From Alphaproteobacteria bacterium (GTDB lineage: Bacteria > Pseudomonadota > Alphaproteobacteria > Acetobacterales > Acetobacteraceae): a stretch of 64,000 bases of DNA. The notes under the pieces are model-generated. The model was not told the origin of the DNA. It made no database searches and worked only from the letters and a program-made list of their open reading frames with translations. Below are positions 26,214 through 35,602 of this stretch, piece after piece. Numbering within the stretch: position 1 is the first letter of the stretch; the number at the start of each line of letters is the position of its first letter. Made by a program: the position numbers and the translations under genes. The stretch covers positions 1 to 64,000 of the forward strand of contig JAFKFI010000048.1 in assembly GCA_017307285.1 (NCBI GenBank), read 5' to 3'.

Positions 26214-26795
26214 ATGACCTGGGTGGACCTTGTCGTGCTCGGCGTGCTGGCGGTCTCCGCGCTGCTCGCCTTCATGCGCGGCTTCGTCCGCGAGGTGCTC
26301 GGCATCGGCGCCTGGGTCGCCGCCGTGCTGGTGGCGATCTGGGCCTTCCCCTACGCCCGCCCGCAATTCCGCGAGTGGCTAGGCACGCCGGACCTCGTGG
26401 ACCCGGTGACGTTCGCCGTCGTGTTCGTCGTCACCCTTTTGGTCCTGTTGCTGATCTGTCACTGGATCGGCGCACTGGTGCGCGGCTCGGTGCTGGGCGG
26501 GGTCGATCGCACGTTGGGTCTGGTATTCGGGCTCGTGAGGGGTGCGGCGCTGGTGGTGTTTGCCTATATCGCGGCTGGGCTGGTGGTCCCGGTGGACCGC
26601 TGGCCGGACCCGGTGCTTCAGGCGCGGTCCCTGCCGGCAGCTTATGCCGGCGCCGCCTGGGCCGCCGCGCAGCTGCCGCCAGACTACCGGCCCAAGCTGC
26701 AACCGCCCCCAGCCGGGCGGCAGACCACCGCCGAGGACCTGCTGCGCGCGGCCCCGGTAGGACGGGCCACCAACCGGCCCCTTGCACGGGACTAG
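26214..26795 (+). CDS. cvpA: CvpA-family membrane protein
   Basis: 193 residues with four transmembrane helices (about 5-25, 28-48, 62-85, 103-122) and a cytoplasmic Pro-rich tail. The motifs TWVDLVVLGVLAVSALLAFM, RGFVREVLGI and DRTLGLVFGLVRGA are those of CvpA, required for colicin V export and linked to envelope stress and purine-gene operons. Its adjacency to purF, 13 bp downstream, is the conserved cvpA-purF pair. Confidence 0.94.
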   Translation: MTWVDLVVLGVLAVSALLAFMRGFVREVLGIGAWVAAVLVAIWAFPYARPQFREWLGTPDLVDPVTFAVVFVVTLLVLLLICHWIGALVRGSVLGGVDRTLGLVFGLVRGAALVVFAYIAAGLVVPVDRWPDPVLQARSLPAAYAGAAWAAAQLPPDYRPKLQPPPAGRQTTAEDLLRAAPVGRATNRPLARD

Positions 26796-26808
26796 GAGAG
26801 AGCACGGA

Positions 26809-28269
26809 ATGCTGATCCATCCTCGGGACGACGCCGGCTTGGACGACAAGCTGCACGAGGAATGCGGCGTCATCGGCCTATGGAACGTCCCCGACGCCTC
26901 GGCCGTCACCGCGCTAGGCCTGCATGCGCTGCAGCATCGTGGTCAGGAGGCAACCGGCATCGTCTCGTTCGACGGCGCGCGCTTCCACTCGCATCGCGGC
27001 CTCGGCCTGGTCGGCGACAATTTCGGCGATGCCAAGGTGATCGCCTCGCTGCCCGGACTGAACGCCGTCGGCCACAATCGCTACGCCACCACCGGCGACA
27101 CCATCCTGCGCAACGTCCAGCCGCTCTATGCCGATTTCGAGTTCGGCGGCTTCGCGGTCGCCCATAACGGCAACCTCACCAACGCCCATCTGCTGCGCCG
27201 CGCCCTGGTGCGCCGGGGCTGCCTTTTTCAGTCCACCACCGATAGCGAGGTGTTCATCCACCTCATCGCGATCAGCCTCTATTCCACCGTGGTCGATCGG
27301 CTGATCGACGCGCTGAAGCAGGTGGTCGGCGCCTACTCGCTCGTCGCTCTCTCGCACGAGCAGCTCATGGGCGTGCGCGATCCGCTCGGCGTGCGGCCGC
27401 TCATCCTGGGGCGGCTCGGTTCGGGCTGGGTGCTGGCGAGCGAGACCTGCGCGCTCGATATCGTCGGTGCCGAATTCGTGCGCGACGTGGAGCCGGGCGA
27501 GATCGTCATCATCAACGACCAGGGCGTGCGCAGCATCAAGCCGTTCAGTCGCCAAGCCGAGCGGTTCTGCGTGTTCGAGTACATCTACTTCGCCCGGCCG
27601 GATTCGATCATGGAGGGGATGCCGGTCTACGAATCGCGCAAGCGGATCGGCATCGAGCTCGCGCGTGAATCGCACGTCCCAGCGGACGTTATCGTCCCGG
27701 TGCCTGATTCTGGCGTGCCGGCGGCGATGGGCTACGCGCAGGAGAGCGGCGTGCCGTTCGAGCTCGGCATCATCCGCAACCATTATGTCGGCCGCACCTT
27801 CATCGAACCGACCGACAGCATTCGCAACCTGGGCGTCAAGCTGAAGCACTCCGCCAACCGCGCCGTGCTGCAAGGCAAGCGCGTGGTGCTGGTGGACGAC
27901 AGCATCGTGCGCGGCACCACGAGCCGGAAGATCGTCGAGATGGTGCGCCAGGCCGGGGCGGCCGAGGTCCATATGCGGATCTCCTCGCCGCCGACCACGC
28001 ATTCCTGCTTCTACGGCATCGACACGCCGGAACGCGGCAAGCTCTTGGCCGCGCTGCACAATGTCGACGAGATGGCCAAGCTGATCGGCGCCGACAGCCT
28101 GGCCTTCATTTCGATCGACGGCCTCTACCGCGCACTCGGCAAGCCCGGTCGGCAGCCCGAGCGGCCGCATTACTGCGACGCTTGCTTCACCGGCGATTAC
28201 CCGGTGCCGCTGCCCGACGTGGCGGATAATTCCGAGCGCCAGCTCAGTCTGCTGACGGAGAGCCGCTGA
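26809..28269 (+). CDS. purF: Amidophosphoribosyltransferase
   Basis: 486 residues. Forms 5-phosphoribosylamine from PRPP and glutamine, the committed step of purine synthesis. I choose ATG 26809 (AGGAGAG upstream), which puts the N-terminal nucleophile Cys at 19 in EECGVIG, to be exposed by processing of the propeptide, as in the B. subtilis type. The glutaminase domain is followed by the PRPP-binding loop VVLVDDSIVRGTTSRK and the C-terminal HYCDACFTGDYPVPLP, including Cys residues that bind the [4Fe-4S] cluster in that type. Confidence 0.97.
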   Translation: MLIHPRDDAGLDDKLHEECGVIGLWNVPDASAVTALGLHALQHRGQEATGIVSFDGARFHSHRGLGLVGDNFGDAKVIASLPGLNAVGHNRYATTGDTILRNVQPLYADFEFGGFAVAHNGNLTNAHLLRRALVRRGCLFQSTTDSEVFIHLIAISLYSTVVDRLIDALKQVVGAYSLVALSHEQLMGVRDPLGVRPLILGRLGSGWVLASETCALDIVGAEFVRDVEPGEIVIINDQGVRSIKPFSRQAERFCVFEYIYFARPDSIMEGMPVYESRKRIGIELARESHVPADVIVPVPDSGVPAAMGYAQESGVPFELGIIRNHYVGRTFIEPTDSIRNLGVKLKHSANRAVLQGKRVVLVDDSIVRGTTSRKIVEMVRQAGAAEVHMRISSPPTTHSCFYGIDTPERGKLLAALHNVDEMAKLIGADSLAFISIDGLYRALGKPGRQPERPHYCDACFTGDYPVPLPDVADNSERQLSLLTESR

Positions 28270-28980
28270 GTGTCCGGCCCGCTCGATGGCCGGATCGCGC
28301 TTGTCACGGGTGCCAGCCGCGGCATCGGCGCCGCATCCGCGATCGCGCTCGCCGGTCTCGGGGCGCATGTCGTGATCACCGCGCGCACCGAGGGCGGGCT
28401 CGAGGAAACGGACGACGCCATCCGCGCGGCGGGTGGCACGGCCACCCTGCTGCCGCTCGATCTCTGCGAGGGCGATCAGCTCGACGCGATCGGGCCGAGC
28501 CTGTACGAGCGATTCCAGCGGCTCGACATCCTGGCGCATTGCGCGGGCACGCTCGGCAAGCTGACGCCCGCCTCCCACATCCTGCCGAACGATTGGACCG
28601 AGGTGGTTGCGGTCAACCTGAGCGCCACCTGGCGGCTGATCCGCACCTGCGCGCCGCTTCTCCAGGCTGCAGAGGCGGGCCGCGCCGTGTTCGTCACCGA
28701 TTCGCGGGCAAGCCATCCAGGCGCCTATTGGGGGGCCTACGGTGCGACCAAGGCGGGGTCCGAGCATCTCGTGCTGACCTGGGCGGACGAGGTGAAGACC
28801 AGTCGGCTCAAGGTCAACCTGTTCGACCCCGGCGTCGTCGCGACACGGCTGCGCCGGCAGGCGTTCCCCGGCGAGGACGCCGCCGCCCTGCGAAGGCCCG
28901 AATCGGTTGCCCCAGCACTCGCGGCTCTCTGCCTGCCGGCCGAGACGCGGCACGGCGAGGTGGTGCGGCTCGCCGACTGA
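28270..28980 (+). CDS. Short-chain dehydrogenase/reductase linked to purF
   Basis: 236 residues from GTG 28270, which follows the purF stop with no gap. Rossmann motif TGASRGIG (about 13-20), NAG-like motif HCAGTLGKL, catalytic Ser at TDSRAS and YGATK (Y-x3-K). A classical NAD(P)-dependent SDR. The purF-SDR pair is widespread in Alphaproteobacteria but the substrate is not known; no purine role is implied by the sequence. Confidence 0.88.
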   Translation: MSGPLDGRIALVTGASRGIGAASAIALAGLGAHVVITARTEGGLEETDDAIRAAGGTATLLPLDLCEGDQLDAIGPSLYERFQRLDILAHCAGTLGKLTPASHILPNDWTEVVAVNLSATWRLIRTCAPLLQAAEAGRAVFVTDSRASHPGAYWGAYGATKAGSEHLVLTWADEVKTSRLKVNLFDPGVVATRLRRQAFPGEDAAALRRPESVAPALAALCLPAETRHGEVVRLAD

Positions 28981-29074
28981 AAGTTGGTTATCGGCCCCTG
29001 ATCCGCATACGCCGCTTTGCAAGCCTGAGCCGGTTGCGTAGCTTGCCCCGAGCACGACTGGTGGGACGAGCTGG

Positions 29075-30493
29075 ATGACTCATGGCATCGACGCGCTAAT
29101 CCTCGCCCGCGCGCAGTTTGCCTTCACGCTCGGCTTTCACATCGTGCTGCCGGCTTTCTCGATCGGCCTGGCGAGCTATCTGATGGTGCTGGAGGCGCTG
29201 TGGCTGCGCACCGGTCGCCAAGTCTATCTCGACGTGTTCCAGTACTGGCTCAAGATCTTCGCCATCAGCTTCGCGATGGGCGTCGTCTCCGGCGTCGTCA
29301 TGTCCTACCAGTTCGGCACCAACTGGGCGGTGTTCTCCGACAAGGCCGGGCCGGTGATCGGGCCGCTGATGGGCTACGAGGTGATGACCGCCTTCTTCCT
29401 TGAGGCGGGCTTCCTCGGCGTCATGCTGTTCGGCATGAACCGCGTGCCGCGCGTGGTGCATTTCATGGCGACGTGCTTGGTTGCCGCCGGCAGCCTGATG
29501 AGCGCGTTCTGGATTCTGTCGGCGAATTCCTGGATGCAGACGCCGCAGGGCTTCACCCGCACCCCGGACGGCCGCTTTTTCCCGGCCGATTGGTGGGCGG
29601 TGATCTTCAACCCCTCGTTCCCCTATCGCCTCGCTCACATGGTGATCGCCTCCTACCTCACCGTCGCCTTCGTGGTCGGCGCGGTCGGCGCCTATCACCT
29701 GCTGCGCGACAAGCAGAATGTCGCGGCGCGCACCATGTTCTCGATGGCGATGTGGATGGCGGTGATCGTGGCCCCGATCCAGATCTACGTTGGGGACGCG
29801 CACGGGCTGAATACGCTTCAATACCAGCCGGCCAAGATCGCCGCGTTGGAGGGCGATTTCGAGTCGATTCCCGGCCAGCCGCTGATCCTCTTCGGCTGGC
29901 CGAACATGAAGACAGAGACCACCGACTACGAAATCTCCATCCCGCATCTCGGGGCGCTGATCCTCACCCACACCTGGGACGGCTCGATCAAGGGCCTCAA
30001 GGATTTCCCGCCGGAGGACCGGCCCTATTCGCCGGTGGTGTTCTTCGCCTTCCGCATCATGGTGGGCCTCGGACTCCTGATGGCCGCGGCGGGCATCGCC
30101 GGGCTGGTGCAGCGCATCCGTGGGCGGCTCTATGACACGCGCTGGCTGCTGCGCACGATGGTGGTGATGGCGCCGGCGGGGTTCATCGCGCTTCTGGCGG
30201 GCTGGACCGTTACTGAAGTCGGACGTCAGCCTTTCACCGTCTATGGCCTATTGCGCACCGAACACAGCGTGTCGCCGATCGACCTGCCAGGCGTCGCGAC
30301 CTCGATCACGGCTTTCGCGGTGGTGTACTTCATCGTGTTCGGCGCGGGACTCGTGTTCCTGCTCCGGCTGATGCGCCGAGCTCCCAGCGTAGGCGAGAGC
30401 GGGCCGCCGAAGGGCATCCCGGTGCGCAGCGCCGGCATCACCCCGGCACAAGCGCTCGACGAGACGCATCCCGAACACCCGGTGGCATCATGA
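29075..30493 (+). CDS. cioA: Cytochrome bd-type (CIO) quinol oxidase subunit I
   Basis: 472 residues, nine helices. Carries haems b558, b595 and d and oxidises quinol. The N-terminal His of haem b595/d is in FTLGFHIVLP (His22); GYEVMTAFFLEAGFLGVMLFG, with the conserved Glu pair region, and SYRLAHM-like FPYRLAHMV (b558 His) are present. The Q-loop (about 250-330) is short, as in the cyanide-insensitive oxidases CioA and not as in the long-loop E. coli CydA. The gene pair supplies a high-affinity, cyanide-resistant terminal oxidase. Confidence 0.93.
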   Translation: MTHGIDALILARAQFAFTLGFHIVLPAFSIGLASYLMVLEALWLRTGRQVYLDVFQYWLKIFAISFAMGVVSGVVMSYQFGTNWAVFSDKAGPVIGPLMGYEVMTAFFLEAGFLGVMLFGMNRVPRVVHFMATCLVAAGSLMSAFWILSANSWMQTPQGFTRTPDGRFFPADWWAVIFNPSFPYRLAHMVIASYLTVAFVVGAVGAYHLLRDKQNVAARTMFSMAMWMAVIVAPIQIYVGDAHGLNTLQYQPAKIAALEGDFESIPGQPLILFGWPNMKTETTDYEISIPHLGALILTHTWDGSIKGLKDFPPEDRPYSPVVFFAFRIMVGLGLLMAAAGIAGLVQRIRGRLYDTRWLLRTMVVMAPAGFIALLAGWTVTEVGRQPFTVYGLLRTEHSVSPIDLPGVATSITAFAVVYFIVFGAGLVFLLRLMRRAPSVGESGPPKGIPVRSAGITPAQALDETHPEHPVAS

Positions 30494-31497
30494 TAGACCT
30501 GCCAACGATCTGGGCGGCAATCATCGCCTTCGCCGTGCTCGCCTACGTGCTGCTCGACGGCTTCGATCTTGGGCTCGGCCTGCTGTTCGCCGTCGAGCGG
30601 CATGAGGAAGACCGGGACGTGATGGTCAACACCGTCGCCCCGGTGTGGGACGGCAACGAGACCTGGCTGGTGATGGGTGGCGCGGGCTTGTTCGCGGTGT
30701 TCCCGCTGGCCTACGCGGTTATCATGCCGGCGCTCTACCCGACCATCATCGCCATGCTGCTCGGCCTGGTGTTCCGCGGCGTCGCCTTCGAGTTCCGCTT
30801 CCGCGCCATCACGGAACAGGGCCGCATCTGGTGGGACCGTGCATTCCTGCTCGGCTCGCTGATCGCGGCCTTGGCCCAGGGCCTCACGCTCGGCGGCCTG
30901 CTGCAAGGCATCAAGGTCGTGGACCGCGCCTATGCCGGCGGCTGGTTCGATTGGCTGACGCCGTTTAGCGTGTTGTGCGCCGTCGCCCTAGTGATCGGCT
31001 ACGCGCTACAAGGCTCGGCCTGGCTGATATGGCGCACCGAAGGATCGTTGCAGCGCCGCGCTCGCACCCGCGCCCGCGTGCTCGCGATCGCCATGCTGGC
31101 GATGATCGTCGCCGTGAGCATCTGGACCCCGCTGCTCTCCTCTCACTTCACCGACCGCTGGTTTACCTGGCCGAACATCCTGCTGCTGAGCCCGGTACCT
31201 GTGCTGGTTGCGCTGGTCGGCTGGGGCTTCTGGACCGGGCTTGCGCGCGAACATCATGTGACCCCGTTCCTCTGCGCCCAGGCGTGGTTCGTGCTGTGCT
31301 ACGCTGGGCTCGGCATCAGCATCTGGCCGATGATGGTGCCGCCCTCGATCACCGTGCATGAGGCCGCCGCCCCGCCTGAGAGCCAGCTGTTCCTGCTGAT
31401 CGGCGCGGTGATCCTCATTCCGATCATCCTGATCTACACGGGCTTCGCCTACTGGGTGTTTCGCGGCAAGGTGAAGCCGGGCATGCATACCTACTGA
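30490..31497 (+). CDS. cioB: Cytochrome bd-type (CIO) quinol oxidase subunit II
   Basis: 335 residues, eight to nine helices, starting at an ATG that overlaps the cioA stop by 4 bp. The N-terminal motif LLDGFDLGLGLLF and NTVAPVWDGNETWLVMGGAGLFAVFPLAYA are the CydB/CioB signature. No cydX-sized gene or cydCD cysteine exporter is present nearby. Confidence 0.95.
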   Translation: MIDLPTIWAAIIAFAVLAYVLLDGFDLGLGLLFAVERHEEDRDVMVNTVAPVWDGNETWLVMGGAGLFAVFPLAYAVIMPALYPTIIAMLLGLVFRGVAFEFRFRAITEQGRIWWDRAFLLGSLIAALAQGLTLGGLLQGIKVVDRAYAGGWFDWLTPFSVLCAVALVIGYALQGSAWLIWRTEGSLQRRARTRARVLAIAMLAMIVAVSIWTPLLSSHFTDRWFTWPNILLLSPVPVLVALVGWGFWTGLAREHHVTPFLCAQAWFVLCYAGLGISIWPMMVPPSITVHEAAAPPESQLFLLIGAVILIPIILIYTGFAYWVFRGKVKPGMHTY

Positions 31498-31516
31498 CCG
31501 CGACAGGAGCTTTCCG

Positions 31517-33166
31517 ATGCGGCGGCTGGCGACACCGGTACTGATCGCTGGCGGCGGCCCGGTCGGGTTGTCGCTCGCGATGGACCTCGCCTGGCGCGGC
31601 GTCGAGGTGCTGGTGCTGGAGACACGGGCGGAGGGAGAGCCGCCGAGCGTCAAGTGCAATCACGTCGGCGCCCGCACGATGGAGATTTTCCGCCGGCTCG
31701 GCGTGGCGCGCGCGGTCCGCGACGCGGGGCTCCCGGCCGACTATCCCAACGACATCGCCTTCCGCACCACCACCGTCGGGCGCGAGCTGTCACGCATCCC
31801 GATCCCCTGCCGCGCCGAGCGCTACACCGCGACCGGCGGGCCGGACACCTGGTGGCCGACACCAGAGCCACCGCACCGGATCAACCAGATCTATCTTGAG
31901 CCTGTACTGTTCGCGCACGCCGTCGCGATGCCCCGCGTGCGTGTGCTGAACCGCATGCAACTGGTCGATTTCACGCAAGATGAGAACGGCGTGACCGCGA
32001 CGGCGGAAGCTCTCGACGGCGGAGAGCCGATCACCGTCACCGCGCGCTACATGGTCGGCTGCGACGGTGCCCACTCCACCGTCCGCCGCAAGATCGGCGC
32101 CACGCTCGCCGGTGACGCGGAGCTTGAGAAGCGGCAATCGACCTTCATCCGCGCCCCAGCGCTGCTGCCGATGATCCCGACCAAGCCCGCCTGGGCCAAC
32201 ACCTCGCTCAACCCGCGCCGCAGCGCCAACATGTTCGCGATCGACGGGCGGGAGACCTGGCTGATCCACAACTACATGCGCCCCGGCGAGAGCTTCGATA
32301 GCGTGGACCGCGACTGGTGCATCCGCCAGATCCTCGGCGTCGGCCCGTCGTTTCCGTACGAAATCATCACGAAAGAGGACTGGACCGCGCGCCGCATGAT
32401 CGCCGACCGCTTCCGCGACCGCCGCGTGTTCCTCTGCGGTGACGCCGCGCATATCTGGGTGCCGAACGCCGGCTATGGCATGAACGCCGGCATCGCGGAT
32501 GCGATGAATCTCTCGTGGATGCTGGCGGGCGTGCTGAAGGGTTGGGCCGACCCAGCGATCCTCGCTGCCTACGAGTTGGAGCGAATGCCGATCACCGAGC
32601 AGGTGTCGCACTACGCGATGAACACCTCTATCAACCTCGCCCGCCAGCGCAGCGCAATCCCCGGCAACATCGAGGAGGACGGAGCGGAAGGCGACGCCTC
32701 GCGCGCCCGCATCGGCCAGGAGGCGTACGACATCAATGTCGGCCAGTTCTGCGCCGGTGGGCTGAATTTCGGCTATTTCTACGATGCGTCGCCGATCATC
32801 GCCTATGACGGCGAGTCAGCACCCGGCTACGACATCTACAATTTCACCCAATCGACCGTCCCCGGCTGCCGCACGCCGCATGTCCGGCTGCGCGACGGGC
32901 GCTCGCTGTATGACGCACTCGGTCCCGATTTTACCTTGCTGCGGTTTGATCCGTCCCTGGATGTGACCGACATTGTGCGTCCGGCCATGCAACGTGGCGT
33001 ACCGCTCGCGGTGCTGGACGTCGATTCGGATGAAACCGTCTATCCCGACAAGCTAGTGCTCTCTCGCCCCGACCAGCACGTCGCATGGCGCGGCAACGCA
33101 ATGCCGGCCGATCCGTCGGCGCTGATCGACCGCGTGCGCGGCGCGCTCGTAGGGAACCGTTGCTGA
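31517..33166 (+). CDS. FAD-dependent aromatic monooxygenase (PheA/TfdB/MhpA class)
   Basis: 549 residues. N-terminal dinucleotide fold GGGPVGLSLAMDLAWRG (about 10-26) binding FAD; second motif GCDGAHSTVRRKIG; third motif FLCGDAAHIWVPNAGYGMN with the GD pair for ribityl FAD. A C-terminal thioredoxin-like domain (about 400-549) without Cys pair completes the phenol-hydroxylase-type architecture. It hydroxylates a phenolic or related compound using NAD(P)H and O2; the substrate is unknown. It follows cioB by 19 bp, with a probable GGAGC RBS, and may share its transcript. Confidence 0.88.
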   Translation: MRRLATPVLIAGGGPVGLSLAMDLAWRGVEVLVLETRAEGEPPSVKCNHVGARTMEIFRRLGVARAVRDAGLPADYPNDIAFRTTTVGRELSRIPIPCRAERYTATGGPDTWWPTPEPPHRINQIYLEPVLFAHAVAMPRVRVLNRMQLVDFTQDENGVTATAEALDGGEPITVTARYMVGCDGAHSTVRRKIGATLAGDAELEKRQSTFIRAPALLPMIPTKPAWANTSLNPRRSANMFAIDGRETWLIHNYMRPGESFDSVDRDWCIRQILGVGPSFPYEIITKEDWTARRMIADRFRDRRVFLCGDAAHIWVPNAGYGMNAGIADAMNLSWMLAGVLKGWADPAILAAYELERMPITEQVSHYAMNTSINLARQRSAIPGNIEEDGAEGDASRARIGQEAYDINVGQFCAGGLNFGYFYDASPIIAYDGESAPGYDIYNFTQSTVPGCRTPHVRLRDGRSLYDALGPDFTLLRFDPSLDVTDIVRPAMQRGVPLAVLDVDSDETVYPDKLVLSRPDQHVAWRGNAMPADPSALIDRVRGALVGNRC

Positions 33167-33175
33167 ACAAGAGTT

Positions 33176-33257
33176 GTCATGGTCGGCGAAGGCCGACCAT
33201 CCACGACTTTGCTGCGGGCGATAAAGTCGTGGATGACCGGCCTGCGCCGGTCATGAC
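33176..33257. repeat. Intergenic palindromic repeat, copy 4
   Basis: GTCATG/CATGAC arms, left hairpin GGTCGGC...GCCGACC, core ATCCACGACTTTGC...AAAGTCGTGGAT and right hairpin ACCGGC...GCCGGT. It lies 10 bp after the monooxygenase stop, in the 150-bp gap before the convergent OBAP gene. Confidence 0.85.
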
Positions 33258-33314
33258 GGGCATTTGTGGGGTGCAGCATTCTACTTGCAGCAATGAGATC
33301 TGCTTGAGAACGCT

Positions 33315-34103
33315 CTAATGCTTGAAATCCACCTCCTCGATGCGCGTCTGCACGCTCTTCCCATTCAGCCAGGAATTCGCGCCAGGCGCGACCGTGGGCG
33401 TCGGTATCTCGGCACGTCGCTGCCGCCGGTCGGCGGTCGAGATGCCGAGCCGGCGCTCGCGCGCGGCCACCAGCCCCGCATCGATCTGACCATCCTCGGT
33501 AAACGCCATCATCAGCTGCGGAACCCCATAGGGGAAATCGTCGCGATCCACCTGCCACGTGTGGAACGTCTTGCCATAGGTCGTCACCAAATCCTTGAAA
33601 TAGGCACGCTCGGCCATTTCGGGGATTCCAGGTGCCTGCAGGATGCCCGACTTGACCTCGTAATGATGGCTATGCCACAACCGCTTCTCGTCGTCCGGCA
33701 GCCTGCGGAAGCGCTCCTCGCTGATGATGTACTCGATGCCAATAAGCCGCGCGTCCGGCCGGTTGGAGTCGAAGATCACGCACTGGTGCAAGTCGTGCCG
33801 CAAATGAATGCAGAAATGCGACGCCTCGACCTGCCGGCCCATATCGTCGGCATACATATGAAAGCCGTTGAGATAGGTGCTCATCGCGTCGAGCGGATAT
33901 TTCCGTTGCATCGCCCCTGCCGCCGCGTCGAGCACCCGGTGCTTCAGCGGATGCCCTTGGCCAATACTGGCCGTCGCGATGGCCTTGCGTCCGACGAGCA
34001 CACCTGCCGCGGCAACCAGTCCAGCCGCCAATCCCCAGCCCACGGAGACAAGCGGGCTCTTGCCTTCCCGATCGCTGTGCGTGACGTGTTGCCACTGGGC
34101 CAT
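33315..34103 (-). CDS. OBAP-family (DUF1264) protein
   Basis: 262 residues. The central part matches the oil-body-associated-protein family (DUF1264): NGFHMYADDMGRQVEASHFC, HQCVIFDSNRPDARLIGIEY, IISEERFRRLPDDEKRLWHS and HHYEVKSGIL in the usual order, from about residue 75 to 155. The family is found in plants (seed lipid bodies), fungi and bacteria, and its biochemical role is unknown. Residues 20-42 form a hydrophobic N-terminal segment, so the bacterial protein may be exported or membrane-anchored. It is convergent with the monooxygenase gene. Confidence 0.85.
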   Translation of the reverse strand: MAQWQHVTHSDREGKSPLVSVGWGLAAGLVAAAGVLVGRKAIATASIGQGHPLKHRVLDAAAGAMQRKYPLDAMSTYLNGFHMYADDMGRQVEASHFCIHLRHDLHQCVIFDSNRPDARLIGIEYIISEERFRRLPDDEKRLWHSHHYEVKSGILQAPGIPEMAERAYFKDLVTTYGKTFHTWQVDRDDFPYGVPQLMMAFTEDGQIDAGLVAARERRLGISTADRRQRRAEIPTPTVAPGANSWLNGKSVQTRIEEVDFKH

Positions 34104-34187
34104 CGCTCGACCTCCCTACTCGGTGCGTCAGAACCGAACGGCCTGCCGCCGGGAAAGTCGCGATCAAGGCTGCGCAACCAGTGCGGT

Positions 34188-35528
34188 TTATGCGCGTAGC
34201 GCCGCCTCCACGGCCGCCGCGATAGCAAACAGCCGCGCGTCGCCCATCGTCTCGCCCATCAGCATCAGCCCGACCGGCGCCTCGCCCGCGCGATGGCAGG
34301 GCAGGGAGATCGCGCAGCGGTCGAGAAAATTGCCGAACGCTGTGTTGCGCAGCAGGAGAAGATTGATCCGGTTGTACTCCCGGTCGTCCTCTAGCTCGGA
34401 AAGACGCGGCGCCACCAGCGGGCAGGTCGGCATCAGCAGCGCGTCGAAACCGGCGGTGGCCCGGTCAAACTCCGCGATCAGGCGCCGGCGCGCGGCGAGC
34501 AACTCGACATAATCCGTGCCGCTCTGCGCCTCGCCGCGCGCGATCCGCACGCGGATGCGCGGGTCGTAGAGCGCGCCTTTCTCAGCCAGTAGGTCGCGAT
34601 GCCAGGCGAACGCCTCCGCCGCCGCGAAGCCGCCCTTCGCGTTCACCACCGGGATCGCGTCGAAAGCGGCGAACTTGGTGGGAACGATCCGCGCTCCGGC
34701 CTCGGACAACCGCGAGACCGCGCGCTCGAAGCTCGCCGAAACCGTTGCATCCATCCCGTCGAGCATGACGTTCTGCGGCACCGCCAGGCGCAAGCCGGCC
34801 AGCGACGCCGGCGTGAGCCGTGCCGGCGGTTCGCCGGCAAGCACCGCGTCAAGGATCGAGCAGCATTCGACGCTGGGCGCCAGCGGGCCGACCGAATCGA
34901 GGCTCGGCGCCAGCGGCAGCACGCCCGCGATCGGCACCCGCCGCGCCGTCGGCTTGTAGCCGGTGATACCGCACAGCGCCGCCGGGATGCGGCACGAACC
35001 GCCGGTGTCGGTGCCGAGCGCGCCGAGCGCCATCCTGTCGGCCACCGACACCGCCGCCCCCGACGAGCTGCCGCCCGGAATACGCGCGGCCGCGCGGTCC
35101 CACGGGGTGAGCGGCGTGCCGTAATGCGGGTTGATGCCAAGCCCGGAGAAGGCGAACTCCGTCATGTTGCTTCGCCCCACCGGCACGAAGCCAGCTGCCA
35201 GCATCCGCGCGACCACCGGCGCGTGCGCGCTCGCCGGCGCCGCTTCGTCGAGAGCACGCGAGCCGGCCCGCGTCACTTCGCCCGCGACGTCGAACAAATC
35301 CTTGAGGCTGATCGGGATGCCGGCATAGCGGCTCGGCGCCCGCCCCACATGGCGCAGCGCGTCCATCGCATCGGCCGATGCGCGCGCCTGCTCGGCGTAG
35401 ACGGTGATGAACACCCGGCTGCCTTCACCGGCGGCGTCGGCAATGCGCGCCAGCGATTGTTCGACCAAAGCGCGGGCGGTGACGCGGCCAGCTTCGAGGG
35501 CGTCGGCGGCATCCTGGATCGTCTGCAT
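34188..35528 (-). CDS. Amidase (amidase-signature family)
   Basis: 446 residues. Ser-cisSer-Lys hydrolase: Lys in ISLKDLFDV (about 75), then PGGSSSGAAVSVADRMALGALGTDTGGSCRIPAALCG, of which the GGSSSGAA motif and TDTGGS hold the two catalytic serines (here quoted in pieces). Closest in layout to GatA-like amidases but short and without gatB/gatC neighbours, so a catabolic amidase is more likely than a tRNA amidotransferase subunit. Divergent from udh with a 74-bp gap. Confidence 0.9.
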   Translation of the reverse strand: MQTIQDAADALEAGRVTARALVEQSLARIADAAGEGSRVFITVYAEQARASADAMDALRHVGRAPSRYAGIPISLKDLFDVAGEVTRAGSRALDEAAPASAHAPVVARMLAAGFVPVGRSNMTEFAFSGLGINPHYGTPLTPWDRAAARIPGGSSSGAAVSVADRMALGALGTDTGGSCRIPAALCGITGYKPTARRVPIAGVLPLAPSLDSVGPLAPSVECCSILDAVLAGEPPARLTPASLAGLRLAVPQNVMLDGMDATVSASFERAVSRLSEAGARIVPTKFAAFDAIPVVNAKGGFAAAEAFAWHRDLLAEKGALYDPRIRVRIARGEAQSGTDYVELLAARRRLIAEFDRATAGFDALLMPTCPLVAPRLSELEDDREYNRINLLLLRNTAFGNFLDRCAISLPCHRAGEAPVGLMLMGETMGDARLFAIAAAVEAALRA

Positions 35529-35602
35529 GACGCGAGCCTGCCCCGCGCTCCGGCGCGACGCAAGCCGATGGTATAAGCGCCGATCACGACGGAGGAACGC
35601 CG

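Noticed and set aside
26914-29055. A 713-codon open frame on the minus strand
   Set aside because: It is antisense to purF and the SDR gene, both with complete motifs; its translation is Arg/His/Gly-rich and without any domain, as expected for a shadow of GC-rich coding DNA.
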